Source: CAWGMT01 sp963823675 (lineage in GTDB: Bacteria > Planctomycetota > Planctomycetia > Isosphaerales > Isosphaeraceae). Taken from it: DNA of 64,000 nt. Shown piece by piece: positions 8,891 through 19,156 of this stretch. The notes under the pieces were generated by a model. The model was not told the origin of the DNA, searched no databases, and saw only the letters and a list, made by a program, of their open reading frames with translations. Both the position numbers and the translations under genes were made by a program. Location: NCBI GenBank assembly GCA_963823675.1, contig CAWGMT010000009.1:124001-188000 (forward strand), given 5' to 3'. How positions within the stretch are numbered: the stretch's first letter is position 1; every line of letters begins with the position of its first letter.

Positions 8891-9628
8891 TCACGACCCC
8901 AGCGCGGCGAAGAGGGCGCGGATCTCGTCGTCGACCTCGGACGGATCGTCGATGGTGGCGGCGATCTCGGCGCGCACCAGATCGCGGTAGCGGCGGCGGA
9001 GTCGATGAGCGGCTACTTGAATTGCGCCCTCGGTCGTGCCGAGCGCGGCGGCGATCGCCGCCAGGGGCTCAAGTTCGGAGCCACCTGCCAGAGTCGGCTC
9101 CAACCGCTCGAAGAGCGGGCCTTTGCCGGCCAGTTCGTACTCACTCCTGAGCTGGCCGAGAACTCGCTCCAGCATCTGGAGCGCCCAGGCGCGCTCGAAG
9201 AGGCGATCGGGGGTCAGCATGTCGGCCGGCTCGGCGCGATAACGCCCCTCGGCGACCGAACCGTCGATCGAGACAATCGCCAGGCCGCCGCCCCGCTTAT
9301 GGGCCCGGCGTTGCTCTTCCTCGTCGCTGAGAAAGTTGCGGCAAACGGCCAGCAGGAATGTCCGGAACCGGCCCCGGTGCGGGTCGGCTCTGGCAAACGA
9401 ATTACGCTCCAGGAGATGGGCAAAGAGGCCCTGCACAAGGTCGGCCGCCGTGTCGGGATCATGGCCCCGGCGACGGATGAAGGCGTAAAGCGGATACCAG
9501 TAGGCGCCACAGAGCGCTTCGAGTGCCGCACGGGCCTCAGGCGAAGACCCATCCGCGGACTGGACAACCCGGCTCCAGTGCGTTGTCGGGAAGCGATCGG
9601 GGGCTCCGGTGGCTGTGAGTTCCGGCAT
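8891..9628 (-). CDS. ECF-type RNA polymerase sigma factor
   Basis: The 245-residue protein starts with a TTHWSRVVQSAD leader typical of planctomycete ECF factors that sit beside Ser/Thr kinases. Region 2 is visible as YWYPLYAFIRRRGHDPDTAADLVQGLF, including the DLVQ element of the core-binding helix. Region 4 is an HTH (LAAIAAALGTTEGAIQVAAHRLRRRY). The length exceeds a minimal ECF factor because of an insert between the two regions. No anti-sigma gene is adjacent. Control by the kinase immediately downstream on the same strand is the usual proposal for this arrangement and is an inference here. Confidence 0.85.
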   Translation of the reverse strand: MPELTATGAPDRFPTTHWSRVVQSADGSSPEARAALEALCGAYWYPLYAFIRRRGHDPDTAADLVQGLFAHLLERNSFARADPHRGRFRTFLLAVCRNFLSDEEEQRRAHKRGGGLAIVSIDGSVAEGRYRAEPADMLTPDRLFERAWALQMLERVLGQLRSEYELAGKGPLFERLEPTLAGGSELEPLAAIAAALGTTEGAIQVAAHRLRRRYRDLVRAEIAATIDDPSEVDDEIRALFAALGS

Positions 9629-9644
9629 GAGATTGGCGAATCAT

Positions 9645-9857
9645 TCACGGAGATCTGCGTTTATCGCCGTCCTCATTCGCCTCTGGAAGCTCGTTTCCTG
9701 TTCGCTCGTCGCCGGTAGACTCGGGTTTCGGGGTCTGCTGATCCGCACCGTTCGAGCCGCCCGTGTGCGTCCGCTGGTACCACGGGCCGGGTATGGCCGT
9801 GCAGACGAACTCTTCTAGAAAGCGAATAGGTTCGTGGTCGCTTGCAGACTTCGCCAT
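9645..9857 (-). CDS. Small hypothetical protein
   Basis: The 70-residue protein begins MAKSASDHEPIRFLEEFVCT, contains the segment IPGPWYQRTHTGG, and ends in a hydrophilic, charged tail. I do not recognise the family. The ATG lies 3 bases after the stop of the upstream gene remnant (9861-9863), so the two were probably translationally coupled, and the sigma-factor gene starts 16 bases downstream. It has no signal peptide and no membrane segment. Confidence 0.55.
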   Translation of the reverse strand: MAKSASDHEPIRFLEEFVCTAIPGPWYQRTHTGGSNGADQQTPKPESTGDERTGNELPEANEDGDKRRSP

Positions 9858-9860
9858 GAT

Positions 9861-10050
9861 TCACCTCAGTCGCAGAATGCGCTCTTCCAACTTTTCATCA
9901 TTATACCAGAACTGAACCACATAGATGCCAGGTTCGGGAAACGGGCAGTCAAGGATTCGGAACACCAGCCCGAGAACATCCAGCGGGTCCGTTCCAAAAC
10001 GGATCTGCCGCTTCGGCGTCTCAAAGACCTTCTCGTACCAAGCGCGCCAT
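9861..10050 (-). pseudogene. Remnant of a DUF6941-like small protein
   Basis: A frame without any start codon encodes a convincing C-terminus. It runs from WYEKVFETPKRQIRFGTDP through DVLGLVFRILDCPFPEPGIY to FWYNDEKLEERILRLR, then TGA. The F..C.FP.PG.Y...FWY.D pattern resembles the end of planctomycete DUF6941 proteins; this assignment is from memory. Upstream, the frame runs into the palindromic repeat at 10088-10104, so the 5' end appears to have been lost or replaced there. Confidence 0.5.
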
Positions 10051-10087
10051 AAGGAACTGCGCGAACATAACTTGCCGGAAAAATCGT

Positions 10088-10104
10088 CTTTCGCGGAGCG
10101 AAAG
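10088..10104. repeat. Short perfect hairpin repeat
   Basis: CTTTCGC, three bases, then GCGAAAG forms a perfect 7-base stem. Read on the minus strand it is the CGCCTTTCGCTCCGCGAAAG word that recurs in planctomycete genomes (from memory). It marks the 5' edge of the gene remnant at 9861-10050. Confidence 0.5.
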
Positions 10105-10128
10105 GCGACACTTATTCTCGCGCAGCGT

Positions 10129-12846
10129 CTAATTCACGACCATCTCCCCATTCATCACCATCCAGTGGCCCGGAAACGTGCACAGATACGGATACCGCCC
10201 TCTTTCCTGCGGTGCCCGGAAAAAGATGATGAATTGATCCTGTGCTCCGACAATATCGGTATAAGCGAGGACGTCGTCAGTGCGGGGAATGTAATGCCGG
10301 ATGGCTGCATCCGGTTCGGCGATGATCTTGTTGAGCAGACTACCGACCCGGAATAACGATCCGGGGCGGAGGAGGGCCCAGTTGTGCGGCACGGCGTCCG
10401 GATTGACGAACGTAAGCTTGATTGGCTCGCCGGCGCGGACCGTGAACGACCGAGGCGAATAGGTCAGGTTCTTGCCCGCCTCGATCATGATGGCACGGGC
10501 GCCCGCGATGTGGTTGCGCCACGGGTTGGGCAGAGGCTTGTGATTGAGCGCGGCCATGTCGGCCAGGATCGGGTGGGCGGCGATTGTCCTGGCTGCGGGC
10601 CGGTAGCCAGAGAAACCCGTGAACGGCGCTGCCAGCCGGTGAATGGTCGCGAAGACGTCGATGGGAGCACCGTCGCCCTTGCGGAGATGCAAGTGAAGCT
10701 GATTGACGGGCTGGAGGTCGGGAATCTCGAGGAACAGGGTACGGCCGTCCGTCAGGACGTGGGCCGAACGAATCGCCAGCGGATCGTGCCCCGGCTGTCC
10801 TGGATGGCGCGGTGAGAGCTCCGGCGAGCCGTAGCCCGCGCTGTAATGATAGTTCCAGGCCTGCGCGAAATGGCGGTCGGGGCGGCCGGCGAGTGCGGGA
10901 TCGAGAGGCTGGGAAAACGTCAGGAGCACCCCATTCTCGTGGGCGTGAAACGCGGTTGGAAGCTGGACCGGCCCGCCGGTGTACCGCACCCGCTGGAAGC
11001 TGCCGTCGGCCGAGGTATATGTTCCCCAACCGGCCTGGCCCGAGACATAGAGCTGGCCGTCCCGGGGGTTGAACCGTCCCCGATGCGAGCCCGAAAGAAA
11101 GTCGCCCGGCAACGGGACGACGGCCCCTTGGGGCTGGCCGGCGACCTTCTCGCGCAGCACCAGGAAGTGCGCGCCTGTTCCATAAGAGAAGTGGAGCAGT
11201 TGACCCTGAAGCGGGCCGAACCGGTTATCGGGGACTGTCACCTGAGCAGCGCTCGAGTTATCGAGGCCGCGGGGCAGGTAGACGAGCGGAAGGTCGGGAG
11301 GCCGGCCGTTCCGTGGTCCTGGATAGCCGTAATGACCGCCCGGGCGGACCTCGCAGATCATCGAGGCGGGCACCCATTCGCCCTCCGAGTTGGGGACCGT
11401 CACCGTGCCGTCGGGAGCAAGGCCCAGACCGTCGGGGTTGCGAAAGCCGGTCGCCAAAACCTCGATCGAGCGGCCATCGGCGGCGAAGCGCAAGAGACCC
11501 TGCTTGCTCGAGGCCGTGTAGAACCGCCCCGAGGCGTCGCGCTGGAGGCCGCTTACGAAGTCGTGGCCGCCCGGCGACGTTTCCTGTGCGTTGGAGAAAC
11601 ACTCGTAGAAATCGGCCTCCCCGTCCTGATTGAGGTCGTGAAGCCGGGTGATCTGATCGCGGCCCAGAACGTACACCTGGCCGTCGGCGACGACCAGGCC
11701 CAATGCCTGGTGCAGACCGGACGCAAACCTCCGCCATCGGACTCGGCCGAGGGATCCGTCCAGACCGTCCACGTGCCAGACGTCGCCCTGCATGGTGCAG
11801 ATCATGGCGGATCCGTCCGGGAGGAAATCGTGGTCGCCGAAAAACAAGAGCGCGTTCCAGGGGTTGCGAAACGGCGGCTCGATGGTATCGACGACGTAGG
11901 GCCACGAGGTTTCCACGCCGAGCGATCCCTTGGTCGTGATGACCTCGGGCCATTGCGCAGGCCCGCCCTTGGTCAAGGGGGCAAGCGACTGCGCCGTACT
12001 TGCCGCCACGGTCCGCGTGAACCGGCCGTCCTGGCTCCAGGGCTCGTCCAGGAGCTCCCGGCCGCCAATCCGGTAGGCGAAAACGACGCGCTTGCCATGC
12101 CGATAGAAACCGTGATACGTGAAGGGCTCGCCGGGCTTGCGGCCGTCGGGCCGGGGCCTGGCTGTGCCGTCCATGATCAAGCCGTCCATCACTCCGTGGC
12201 GCGTTGCCGAGAACTTGACGAACCCGCCGCTCCAGACGGCCTCGTAGCAGAGCGTCTCGGGGTTGAAACAAGCCGCCAGCTCGCCCCGCTCGCCCAGGCG
12301 CACGCACACGCCCTTGGGCACGGTCACGCCCGCGCCCCGAAACACTCCACAGAGAACCGTTCCCAGATCGGTCCGATTCCAGCGATCATCGGCCCAGGTC
12401 TTTTCGTCCTGGTTGCCCCAATGACCCAGCGTGCCGCCGTCGAGGCCCGGGAAGGGTGGCAAGAGCATCGGAACGCTGGGCTGGTGCATGAAGTATTCGG
12501 CTTCCTTGGCGTAGAAGTCGTAAATCCGGTCGCGGTTGACCCGCTTTTGCCAGTTCGGCCAGTGCTCCGGCTGAAGCGGGTCGCGTTTGTAAGGGAATTG
12601 CGCCGGAGTAGCGGAATGGCGTGCGAAATGGCCCGCGGCCGCGTTGCCGGGGCGGCCTAGGTCGAGGAGGAACCGGACCAGGTCCCGGCGCTCGGTATCG
12701 GACATCGACTCGGTCAAGCCTTCGGGCATCAGCGAACCCTCGGGGCGGATGGCCTCGATGTCGGCTTGCGCGATGCGGATCGTCTCGGCCGTGGCCGGGT
12801 CGCGCAGCACCAGGTCCGCCGCTGTTCGGGCCTGTTCATAGCCCAT
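10129..12846 (-). CDS. DUF6797 / sugar-dehydrogenase-like propeller with C-terminal cupredoxin (main frame of a larger gene)
   Basis: The first 80 residues are the end of a planctomycete heme-binding module (VLRDPATAETIRIAQADIEA, then GSLMPEGLTESMSD). A DUF6797 region follows, beginning HFARHSATPAQFPYKRDPLQ. Next is a beta-propeller of the membrane-bound dehydrogenase / PQQ-sugar-dehydrogenase type (about residues 300-650, GFRNPDGLGLAPDGTVTVPN). The last 120 residues are a cupredoxin with the type-1 copper ligands in PHNWALL and YLCTFPGHWMVM (His, Cys, His, Met). A redox role using heme and copper outside the cytoplasm is inferred. The heme CxxCH motif is encoded just upstream in another frame, so the true start is not at 12846. 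Confidence 0.75.
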   Translation of the reverse strand: MGYEQARTAADLVLRDPATAETIRIAQADIEAIRPEGSLMPEGLTESMSDTERRDLVRFLLDLGRPGNAAAGHFARHSATPAQFPYKRDPLQPEHWPNWQKRVNRDRIYDFYAKEAEYFMHQPSVPMLLPPFPGLDGGTLGHWGNQDEKTWADDRWNRTDLGTVLCGVFRGAGVTVPKGVCVRLGERGELAACFNPETLCYEAVWSGGFVKFSATRHGVMDGLIMDGTARPRPDGRKPGEPFTYHGFYRHGKRVVFAYRIGGRELLDEPWSQDGRFTRTVAASTAQSLAPLTKGGPAQWPEVITTKGSLGVETSWPYVVDTIEPPFRNPWNALLFFGDHDFLPDGSAMICTMQGDVWHVDGLDGSLGRVRWRRFASGLHQALGLVVADGQVYVLGRDQITRLHDLNQDGEADFYECFSNAQETSPGGHDFVSGLQRDASGRFYTASSKQGLLRFAADGRSIEVLATGFRNPDGLGLAPDGTVTVPNSEGEWVPASMICEVRPGGHYGYPGPRNGRPPDLPLVYLPRGLDNSSAAQVTVPDNRFGPLQGQLLHFSYGTGAHFLVLREKVAGQPQGAVVPLPGDFLSGSHRGRFNPRDGQLYVSGQAGWGTYTSADGSFQRVRYTGGPVQLPTAFHAHENGVLLTFSQPLDPALAGRPDRHFAQAWNYHYSAGYGSPELSPRHPGQPGHDPLAIRSAHVLTDGRTLFLEIPDLQPVNQLHLHLRKGDGAPIDVFATIHRLAAPFTGFSGYRPAARTIAAHPILADMAALNHKPLPNPWRNHIAGARAIMIEAGKNLTYSPRSFTVRAGEPIKLTFVNPDAVPHNWALLRPGSLFRVGSLLNKIIAEPDAAIRHYIPRTDDVLAYTDIVGAQDQFIIFFRAPQERGRYPYLCTFPGHWMVMNGEMVVN

Positions 12847-14199
12847 GGCGAATCTTGCCGTCGGCAGTGGCCACGCTCACCGCGGCGAACCCGTCCTTGA
12901 CCTTCAGGCGAGGCCAGAGGATCGACTCGACGATTTCCTCGGGTTTGAGGCAGGTCGCGACGTTCGACAGATCGGGACCGATCGTTCCTCCTTGATCGGC
13001 GACGCGATGACACGAGAGGCAGGCAAACCGCGGCGACGCCAGCACGTCCGCACCCGCGATCGGCATTTCCCTCCGTTCTTGCCGACTGGAGGACCTTGGC
13101 CACAAGAGCCGGGTCGTACGGTTTCGCGGAGCCGGAAGGTGGCGCAAGGGCCGTGGGCTTGGCCGCTGGCCGGGGCGGCACGGGAGTGCGCGGCGTGGGT
13201 CGAGGCCCGGGGGCCTTGCCCTCAAGCTGCGGGACCAGCCAGTCGAGCCCGTCGAGATTGTCCCGCAGCCGCTCTTCGGCATCGTCCATCGTGTGGCCCA
13301 GGATTCCAATCGGGCCGCGGTAACCACTGTCGCGGATCACCCGCAAGAGATCGAGATCAAGCGCGACCCTGGCCCAGCGGCAGGATCTTCCGCCCTTGCC
13401 GGTCGCCGTCCCGGTCCATGCCATTGACGTTCAAGGCCAGCAGGTAGGGCTTCATCCTGGCCAGCAGGTCGGGAAAGCGATCGAGGTGGTCGTGACCGTG
13501 GTGTAGGTTGTACACGATGTCCGAGATTGGCGATGCCCTGCTTCTTCAATCGCTCGATGATCGCGATCTGGTTTTCCGGCTCGCCGAACCAGCCGCCGTG
13601 GTTGTAGAGTGCCAGCGAGCAGCCGATCCTGGCCGCTTCCTCGGCCAGCGGGCGGATCTTGGCGGCGGCCGTTTCGACACGTCGCTCCTGCTCGGGCGCC
13701 TGTGACGTTGATCGGGGCCAAGATCGAGGAGCACCCAGAGCTGGACCTTCTTACCGTGACGCTTGAGCACGTCGAGGATGAGCCGCGACTCGCGATTGAG
13801 CTCGCCCGGGGCGACCCAGAAGGCGTCGAGCGAAATGCCGTGACGCTCGAGCGCCTCGATTTCGGCGTCGAAGGTGGGGATGTGCTCGGCGCGCCAGTCG
13901 TAGGCGAAGTGTTTGAAACCGAGCCGTTGGAGCATGGCGGCGCGTTCCTCGGGCGTCCGCTTCTTGCTGTCGAACGGCACGATGCACCAGGCGATGAGAT
14001 TCTCGCGGGAGTAGAGCTTCTCACGAGCGATTACTCGAACCCCCTGCCCCGCGGCCGCCTGCGAAGGCTGGGCCAAAGCAACAGTTGCCGGTATGTTCAG
14101 AAACAGCACAAGATTGAAAATCGAGAGCCAGGCGCTCGCCCGGTTCCGGGCGCGAAACGCCGGCGGGGCGCCATTGCGAGCAAGCCGAGTAATCATCAT
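12836..14199 (-). CDS. N-terminal TIM-barrel and cytochrome c portion of the same gene, frameshifted
   Basis: From 14199 the protein starts with a leader (SIFNLVLFLNIPATVALAQ). It continues as a sugar-phosphate isomerase/epimerase-like TIM barrel: GFKHFAYDWRAEHIPTFDAE, then LALYNHGGWFGEPENQI, IVYNLHHGHDHLDRFPDLL and GYRGPIGILGHTMDDAEERL. A proline-rich linker leads to a heme c site, FACLSCHRVADQGGTIGPDLS (CxxCH), and to VSVATADGKIRHG, which joins the next frame at 12846. Frame changes occur near 13710, 13505, 13390, 13075 and 12845. The reconstructed protein with the downstream part is about 1,350 residues. TIM barrel fused to cytochrome c and DUF6797 is recalled as a planctomycete arrangement. 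Confidence 0.65.
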
Positions 14200-14447
14200 G
14201 TCGTCTTGGGGATGGTCGATGGGATGGAATCGCCGTCGAGGGAAGAACGACGTCGGTCACTCGAGCGAGAGAATCCGGTCCGCAGTTGTTTGGCGTGTCG
14301 CTGTCCGTCTATGCTGCATTAAAATGTAGCGTATGGGGGACGCGTAGCGCCGTCAATAGTCTCCGATACCCGCGTGCCGCGCAGGAGCCTGCCCGTGCCG
14401 GCTGCAAGAAGTGCGGAAAGCCTTTCCTTCTGACTGAGGCTCTCGAC

Positions 14448-15743
14448 ATGAAAACCGCGCAGGGCCAGACCGTGATCGCCAACGGCCAGCTCGTGGTCGG
14501 GACAGGTGCCGCGGCCGTTCCCGATGCCGTCGTAATCGTGAAGGACGGCAGGATTGCTTATGCCGGGCCGGCTCGTGCGCGCCTGTGGTTCCGGCGGATG
14601 TCAAGCGCATCGATGCGGGCGGCGGGACCATCATGCCGGGGCTGGTCGAGGCTCATTTCCATCCGACCTACTTCAACGTCGCCGATCTCGCCGATCTCGA
14701 CATCAAGTATCCGGTCGAATACGTCACGATCCTGGCTGCGTGCAACGCCCGGCTCGCGCTCGAATGCGGCTACACGGCCGCGCGCAGCGGCGGCAGCCTG
14801 CACAATATCGACGTCTGGCTCAAGAAGGCGATCGAGGACGACTTGATACCCGGCCCGCGACTGGCTGCCAGCGGACGCGAGATCTGCGGCGCGGGCGGGC
14901 TCATGGACTGGAACCCCGACCACCTCAAGCTCGGCATGGAGGGATTGATCCTCTTGATCAACGGACCGGACGAGGGCCGCACGGCCGTCCGCAAGCTGGT
15001 CAAGGACGGCGTCGAGTGGATCAAGACCTACCCCACCGGCGATGCCGCCGCGCCCGATACGGCCGACCACCACACGCTCTGCATGACCTTCGACGAAATG
15101 GCGGCCGTCGTCGCCGAGGCTCACAACTACCATCGCAAGGTGACCGGACACTGCCGAGCCACCCAGGGGATCAAGAATGCGCTCCGCGCCGGCTTCGACT
15201 GCCTCGAGCACGCGACGTTCATGGACCAGGAGGCGCTCGACTTGCTGCTTGAGCGCGACACGCCGGTCGTGCCCGCGCTCCAGTTCGAGTATGCGAGCAT
15301 CGAGAACGGCCCGCGGTTCGGGATGCCGCAGGCGGTCGTCGACGGGCACAAGGAGACGCTCGAAGGCGGGGCCGAGAGCGCCCGGATGATCCAGAAGTCC
15401 GGCGGCCGGCTCGGCATGGGGGGCGACTACGGCTTTGCCTGGAACCCCCACGGCGAATACGCCAAGGAGCTGACGTTCTTCGTGCGGTTACGTCGGATTC
15501 ACGCCGCTCGAGACGATCACCTGCGCGACCAGGACCGGCGCCGAGATCATGCGACGCGGACACGAGTTCGGCACCGTCGAGGCGGGCAAGCTGGCCGACC
15601 TTCTGGTCGTCGACGGCGACGTGCTTGCCGACATCTCCGTGCTCGAGGATCGCTCGCGGTTCCTGGCCGTGATGCAAGGGGGCTTGATCAAGGCCGGCCG
15701 GCTCGCAGCTTCTCCGCTGGCGCGCACGACTGCCGCGACGTAA
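14448..15743 (+). CDS. Metal-dependent amidohydrolase, two frame changes
   Basis: The start at ATG 14448 gives TVIANGQLVVGTGAAAVPDA, the small beta-sandwich of imidazolonepropionase/prolidase-type amidohydrolases. After a one-base loss near 14577 the frame continues with GGGTIMPGLVEAHFHPTYFN (HxH metal site), VEWIKTYPTGDA (possible carbamylated Lys), KVTGHCRA and CLEHATFMD (metal His) and GMGGDYGFAWNPHGEYAKEL (Asp). An extra T near 15487 shifts it again, and the end reads EFGTVEAGKLADLLVVDGDV. With both indels repaired the gene is about 430 residues, normal for the family. The substrate is unknown. No signal peptide is evident. Confidence 0.75.
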
Positions 15744-15818
15744 CTTTCGTTGGGTTTCCGGCCCGGACCAGGGTTCCGGCTGGTGGAGGCGGGTCGAATT
15801 TCTGTGTGAGAAAGCAGC

Positions 15819-18707
15819 ATGCCCGTGACCGCGATTCATCGAATCATCGTATTCCTCGGTCTGATTGCGTGCTTCTCGTTCGCCCAGGGCTCGCTGGTCC
15901 GCGCTTGCCAGCCGCTTGCAAGGGCGGCCAGAAAGCCGGAGGTCCCGGAGCTGAAGGTCGAGCACTATCGTCTTCCCAACGGGCTCACGGTAATCCTGCA
16001 CGAGGACCACAAGACAACCACCGTGGCCCTCTATGTCTGCTATCGGGTCGGCTCCAAGGATGAAAAACCGGGCAAGACCGGTCTGGCGCACCTCTTCGAG
16101 CACCTGATGTTCGAGGGCTCGGAGCACAGCCCCGAAAGATTTGCCAACCTTTTCGCGGACATCGGCGGCGCTCCGAATGCCATGACGTCCGAGGATCGGA
16201 CGGTCTACTTCGAGACCTTCCCGAATAACGGGTTGGAGATGGCACTCTGGCTGGAAGCCGACCGTATGGGCTTCCTCTTGCCGGCGATCACCCAGGAAGA
16301 GCTGGATAACGAGCGGGAGATCATCCGGAACGAGCGATTCGAGAGGATCGACAGCGCCCCGTATGGCCGGGCCGACGACGTCATTCGCGAAGCGATCTAC
16401 CCTCCGGGCCATCCTTACCGGCACTCGATCGGCGGCTCGATGGCCGACCTGAGGGCGGCGCGCGTGGCCGACCTCGATGCGTTCTACCACGAGCACTACG
16501 CGCCCAGCAATGCGGTCCTCTGCCTCGCGGGCGACTTCAAGGTCAACCAGGCGAGAAGTTTGATCAAGAAGTATTTCTCATTCAGTGCAGTAGGACGCGG
16601 CGCCGGGCGCAAGGACTTGAAGCCGAGCGACGTGAGCCTGCCTGCCGCCCGCCACATCATCATTACCGACCGCGTGACCGTGCCGCGTGTCCAGTTGCAC
16701 TGGCCCACCGTGCCGTCCTATCATGCCGACGAACCGGCGCTCGACGTTCTGGCGGCCGTGCTGGAGGGGACCGCCAGTCAAGATCGCGTGTACCGCCAAC
16801 TGGTGCTCGATCGCTCGCTGGCGCGGCAGGTTTTCGCCGCACATCCGACCAACGAGCTGGCGGGCTCGTTCGAGGTCTGGGCGTACGTCTTGCCTGGGAA
16901 GAAGATCGACGACGTGGTCGCGATCATCGATGCCGAGATCGAGAAGCTCAAGCGCGAAGGGCCGCGCCCGACGAGGTGCGCAAGGCCCAGGTCGCGCGCG
17001 AGAAGGACCTGGTCATGAGCCTCGAGTCGATATCGGGAAAAGCCAGCCTCCTCTCCCAGACCGCGGCCTCGCTGGGCGACCCTCTCGCATACCGAACAGT
17101 CCTGGATCAGGTCTTCGCGGTCACTCCGGCCGACGTCAAGCGGGTCGCCAGGCAGTACCTGGGCCCCAAACGCATCCGGCTCGACATCGTGCCGGGTGAG
17201 CCGGCGCCACGGCCTCCTGAAGTCGAGGCAGCCGTCGCCAAGAACGCCCCGCTGCCTCCCGTGCCGGACGAATTGATCGTCGATTCACTTGACCGAACGG
17301 TGCGGCCCAAGGTGGGGCCGACGCCCCATTCGGTCCCTCCTCGCTTCGAGCGGTGCAGATTGACTAATCGACTCGAGCTCTTGATCGTCGAGCGGCACGA
17401 CGTACCGATCGCGACATTCAACCTGGTCATCAAGTCGGGCGAAACACTTGTGCCCAAGGGCAAAGAGGGACTGGGCCCACTCACCGCCAGCCTGCTTGCC
17501 GCCGGGACGAAATCCCGCACGGAACGCCAGTTGTCGAGCGCGCTGGCGGATCTCGGCGCGTCCTTCGAGTCCAACTGCGGGCCCGATTCATGCCATGCGA
17601 AGCTGACAGTCCTGACCCGGCATCTGACCGACGGTCTGGATCTCTTCGCCGACATGATCTTGAATCCCGCCTTTGCCGAGAAGCCATTGAGCAAATTCAA
17701 ATTGCAGCAAGAGACCGACGCGAGTGCAACGGCCGATGAGACCGCGGAGAACGCCGAGGCGGTCCTGCGGAAACTGGTCTACGGACTGGACCATCCCTAT
17801 AGCCGGCCCGCCCTCGGCTCGGTCGAATCTGTGCGATCGATCACGCGGGCCGACGTCGAATCGTTCTACCGAAGGACGTTCGTGCCCGGCAATGCCGTGC
17901 TGATCGTCGTGGGCGATGTGCGGAAGAATGCGATCCAGGCCGCACTCGAGGCCCGGTTCGGCGGCTGGGCGCCCGCCCCGGTGCCGCAGCCACCCGCCTT
18001 GCCGCAGCCCCCGCGGGTGCCGAACCAGCCTCTCTACCTGATCGACAAGCCGGGCGCAGCCCAATCGGTCGTAATGCTCGGTTGGCCCAGCGTGCCTGGT
18101 AAGTCGCCCGATGCCTACCCGTTGAGAGTGATCAATCAGATCATGGGAGCGCCCGGCGGCCGCGTCAACATGAACCTGCGCGAGGACAAGGGCTATACGT
18201 ACGGTCTGTCAACAAACTTCCATCTTCGCAAAGGCACGGGCATGTATCAGGTCGGAGGCCCGGTGCACACACGCGCGACCAGAGAAGCACTCGCCGAACT
18301 CTTCCAGGAACTATCCGACCTGGTCGGTGCAAACCTCCCGAGCAAGGAAGAAGTCGCAAGCGCCAAGGAGCCTCTCATTCAAGCGAGGCTCGATGCGTTC
18401 GACACCGGCAGCGAGATTGCCGATCGCCTGGCGCACATGGTGGTGTTCGATCTCTCCGACAGTGAGTACCAGACCTTTCAGAGCCGGATCGAGGCCGTGA
18501 CCAGAGAACGACGTCGTTCGCGTCGCGAAAGCGACCATCAGGCCCGAAAACGCGACGATCCTGGTCGTCGGCGATCGCGCCCGGATCGAACAGCCGCTCA
18601 AGACTCTGCCGTTCGTCAAGTCGATCCGCCTTCTGGACTCGCTCGGCAACCCGCTGCCGGCGCCGAGCCCGCCCAAAGGCGCCGCGGGAAAGGTCGCGCT
18701 GCCATAG
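15819..18707 (+). CDS. M16 (pitrilysin-type) zinc protease, two-domain, frameshifted
   Basis: A signal peptide (RIIVFLGLIACFSFAQGSLV) is followed by the first M16 domain. Its zinc motif is HLFEH within GLAHLFEHLMFEGSEH, and the third ligand is the Glu of NEREIIRNERFER. Near 16970 one base is missing, and the frame resumes at DEVRKAQVAREKDLV. The second, inactive-type M16 domain follows (RLTNRLELLIVERHDVPIAT, then YGLDHPYSRPALGSVESVRS). A further indel near 18508 moves the true C-terminus to a frame ending PPKGAAGKVALP at 18707. The repaired length is about 960 residues, typical for periplasmic planctomycete M16 proteins with both halves in one chain. Confidence 0.8.
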
Positions 18708-18754
18708 CTCGATCCGCGGCGGACATTCCCGTCGATTCTCACGACATTTGCCAC

Positions 18755-18782
18755 TTGACAGTTCGGCCGCCGTCGCTACCCT
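18755..18782 (+). promoter_or_regulatory. Candidate sigma-70-type promoter of padR-HAAS operon
   Basis: TTGACA at 18755-18760, a 16-base spacer and TACCCT at 18777-18782 lie about 40 bases before the PadR start. The -35 box is perfect; the -10 is a moderate match. PadR proteins often bind their own promoter, but no operator was identified with confidence. Confidence 0.45.
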
Positions 18783-18823
18783 GTATTGCGTAGTAGTCAT
18801 TCACCTGAGGGATGGTCGAGCGC

Positions 18824-19156
18824 ATGAGTAGCTGGGAAACGCAGCTTCGCAAGGGGCTGGTCGATCTGGCCGTGCTGGCAACGATCGGCAAAGGCGAGAC
18901 GTACGGCTACCACATCGTGGAGCAGCTAGAGCGACTCGAGGGGCTGGCACTCACGGAGAGTACGGTCTATCCGGTTCTGACCCGCCTGGCGCGGGATGGG
19001 CTCTTGGCGATCCGGAGTGCCGAGTCGCCGGCGGGGCCGCCACGACGCTATTATCGTCTCACGATTGAAGGCGAATGTCACTTGCGCCGGATGGCAGAGA
19101 GCTGGAAGAGGGTTTCCAATTCCGTTTCCGAATTGATCGAAGGAGCGCAGCGATGA
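18824..19156 (+). CDS. PadR-family transcriptional regulator
   Basis: The protein of about 110 residues has a winged-helix fold: LRKGLVDLAVLATIGKGETYGYHIVEQL, TESTVYPVLTRLARDGLLAI and RRYYRLTIEGECHL are the PadR signature helices and wing. I prefer ATG 18824 (MSSWETQLRKGL) to the ATG at 18812, because family proteins start at this point. The stop overlaps the start of the next gene (ATGA), so the regulator and the HAAS-type membrane protein form a coupled pair, a common two-gene cassette controlling membrane or resistance functions. The adjacent downstream gene is an RND adaptor. Confidence 0.9.
   Translation: MSSWETQLRKGLVDLAVLATIGKGETYGYHIVEQLERLEGLALTESTVYPVLTRLARDGLLAIRSAESPAGPPRRYYRLTIEGECHLRRMAESWKRVSNSVSELIEGAQR

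Noticed and set aside
10846..12660. 604-codon plus-strand frame opposite the DUF6797 gene
   Set aside because: No recognisable motif; the minus-strand product has clear cupredoxin and propeller signatures.
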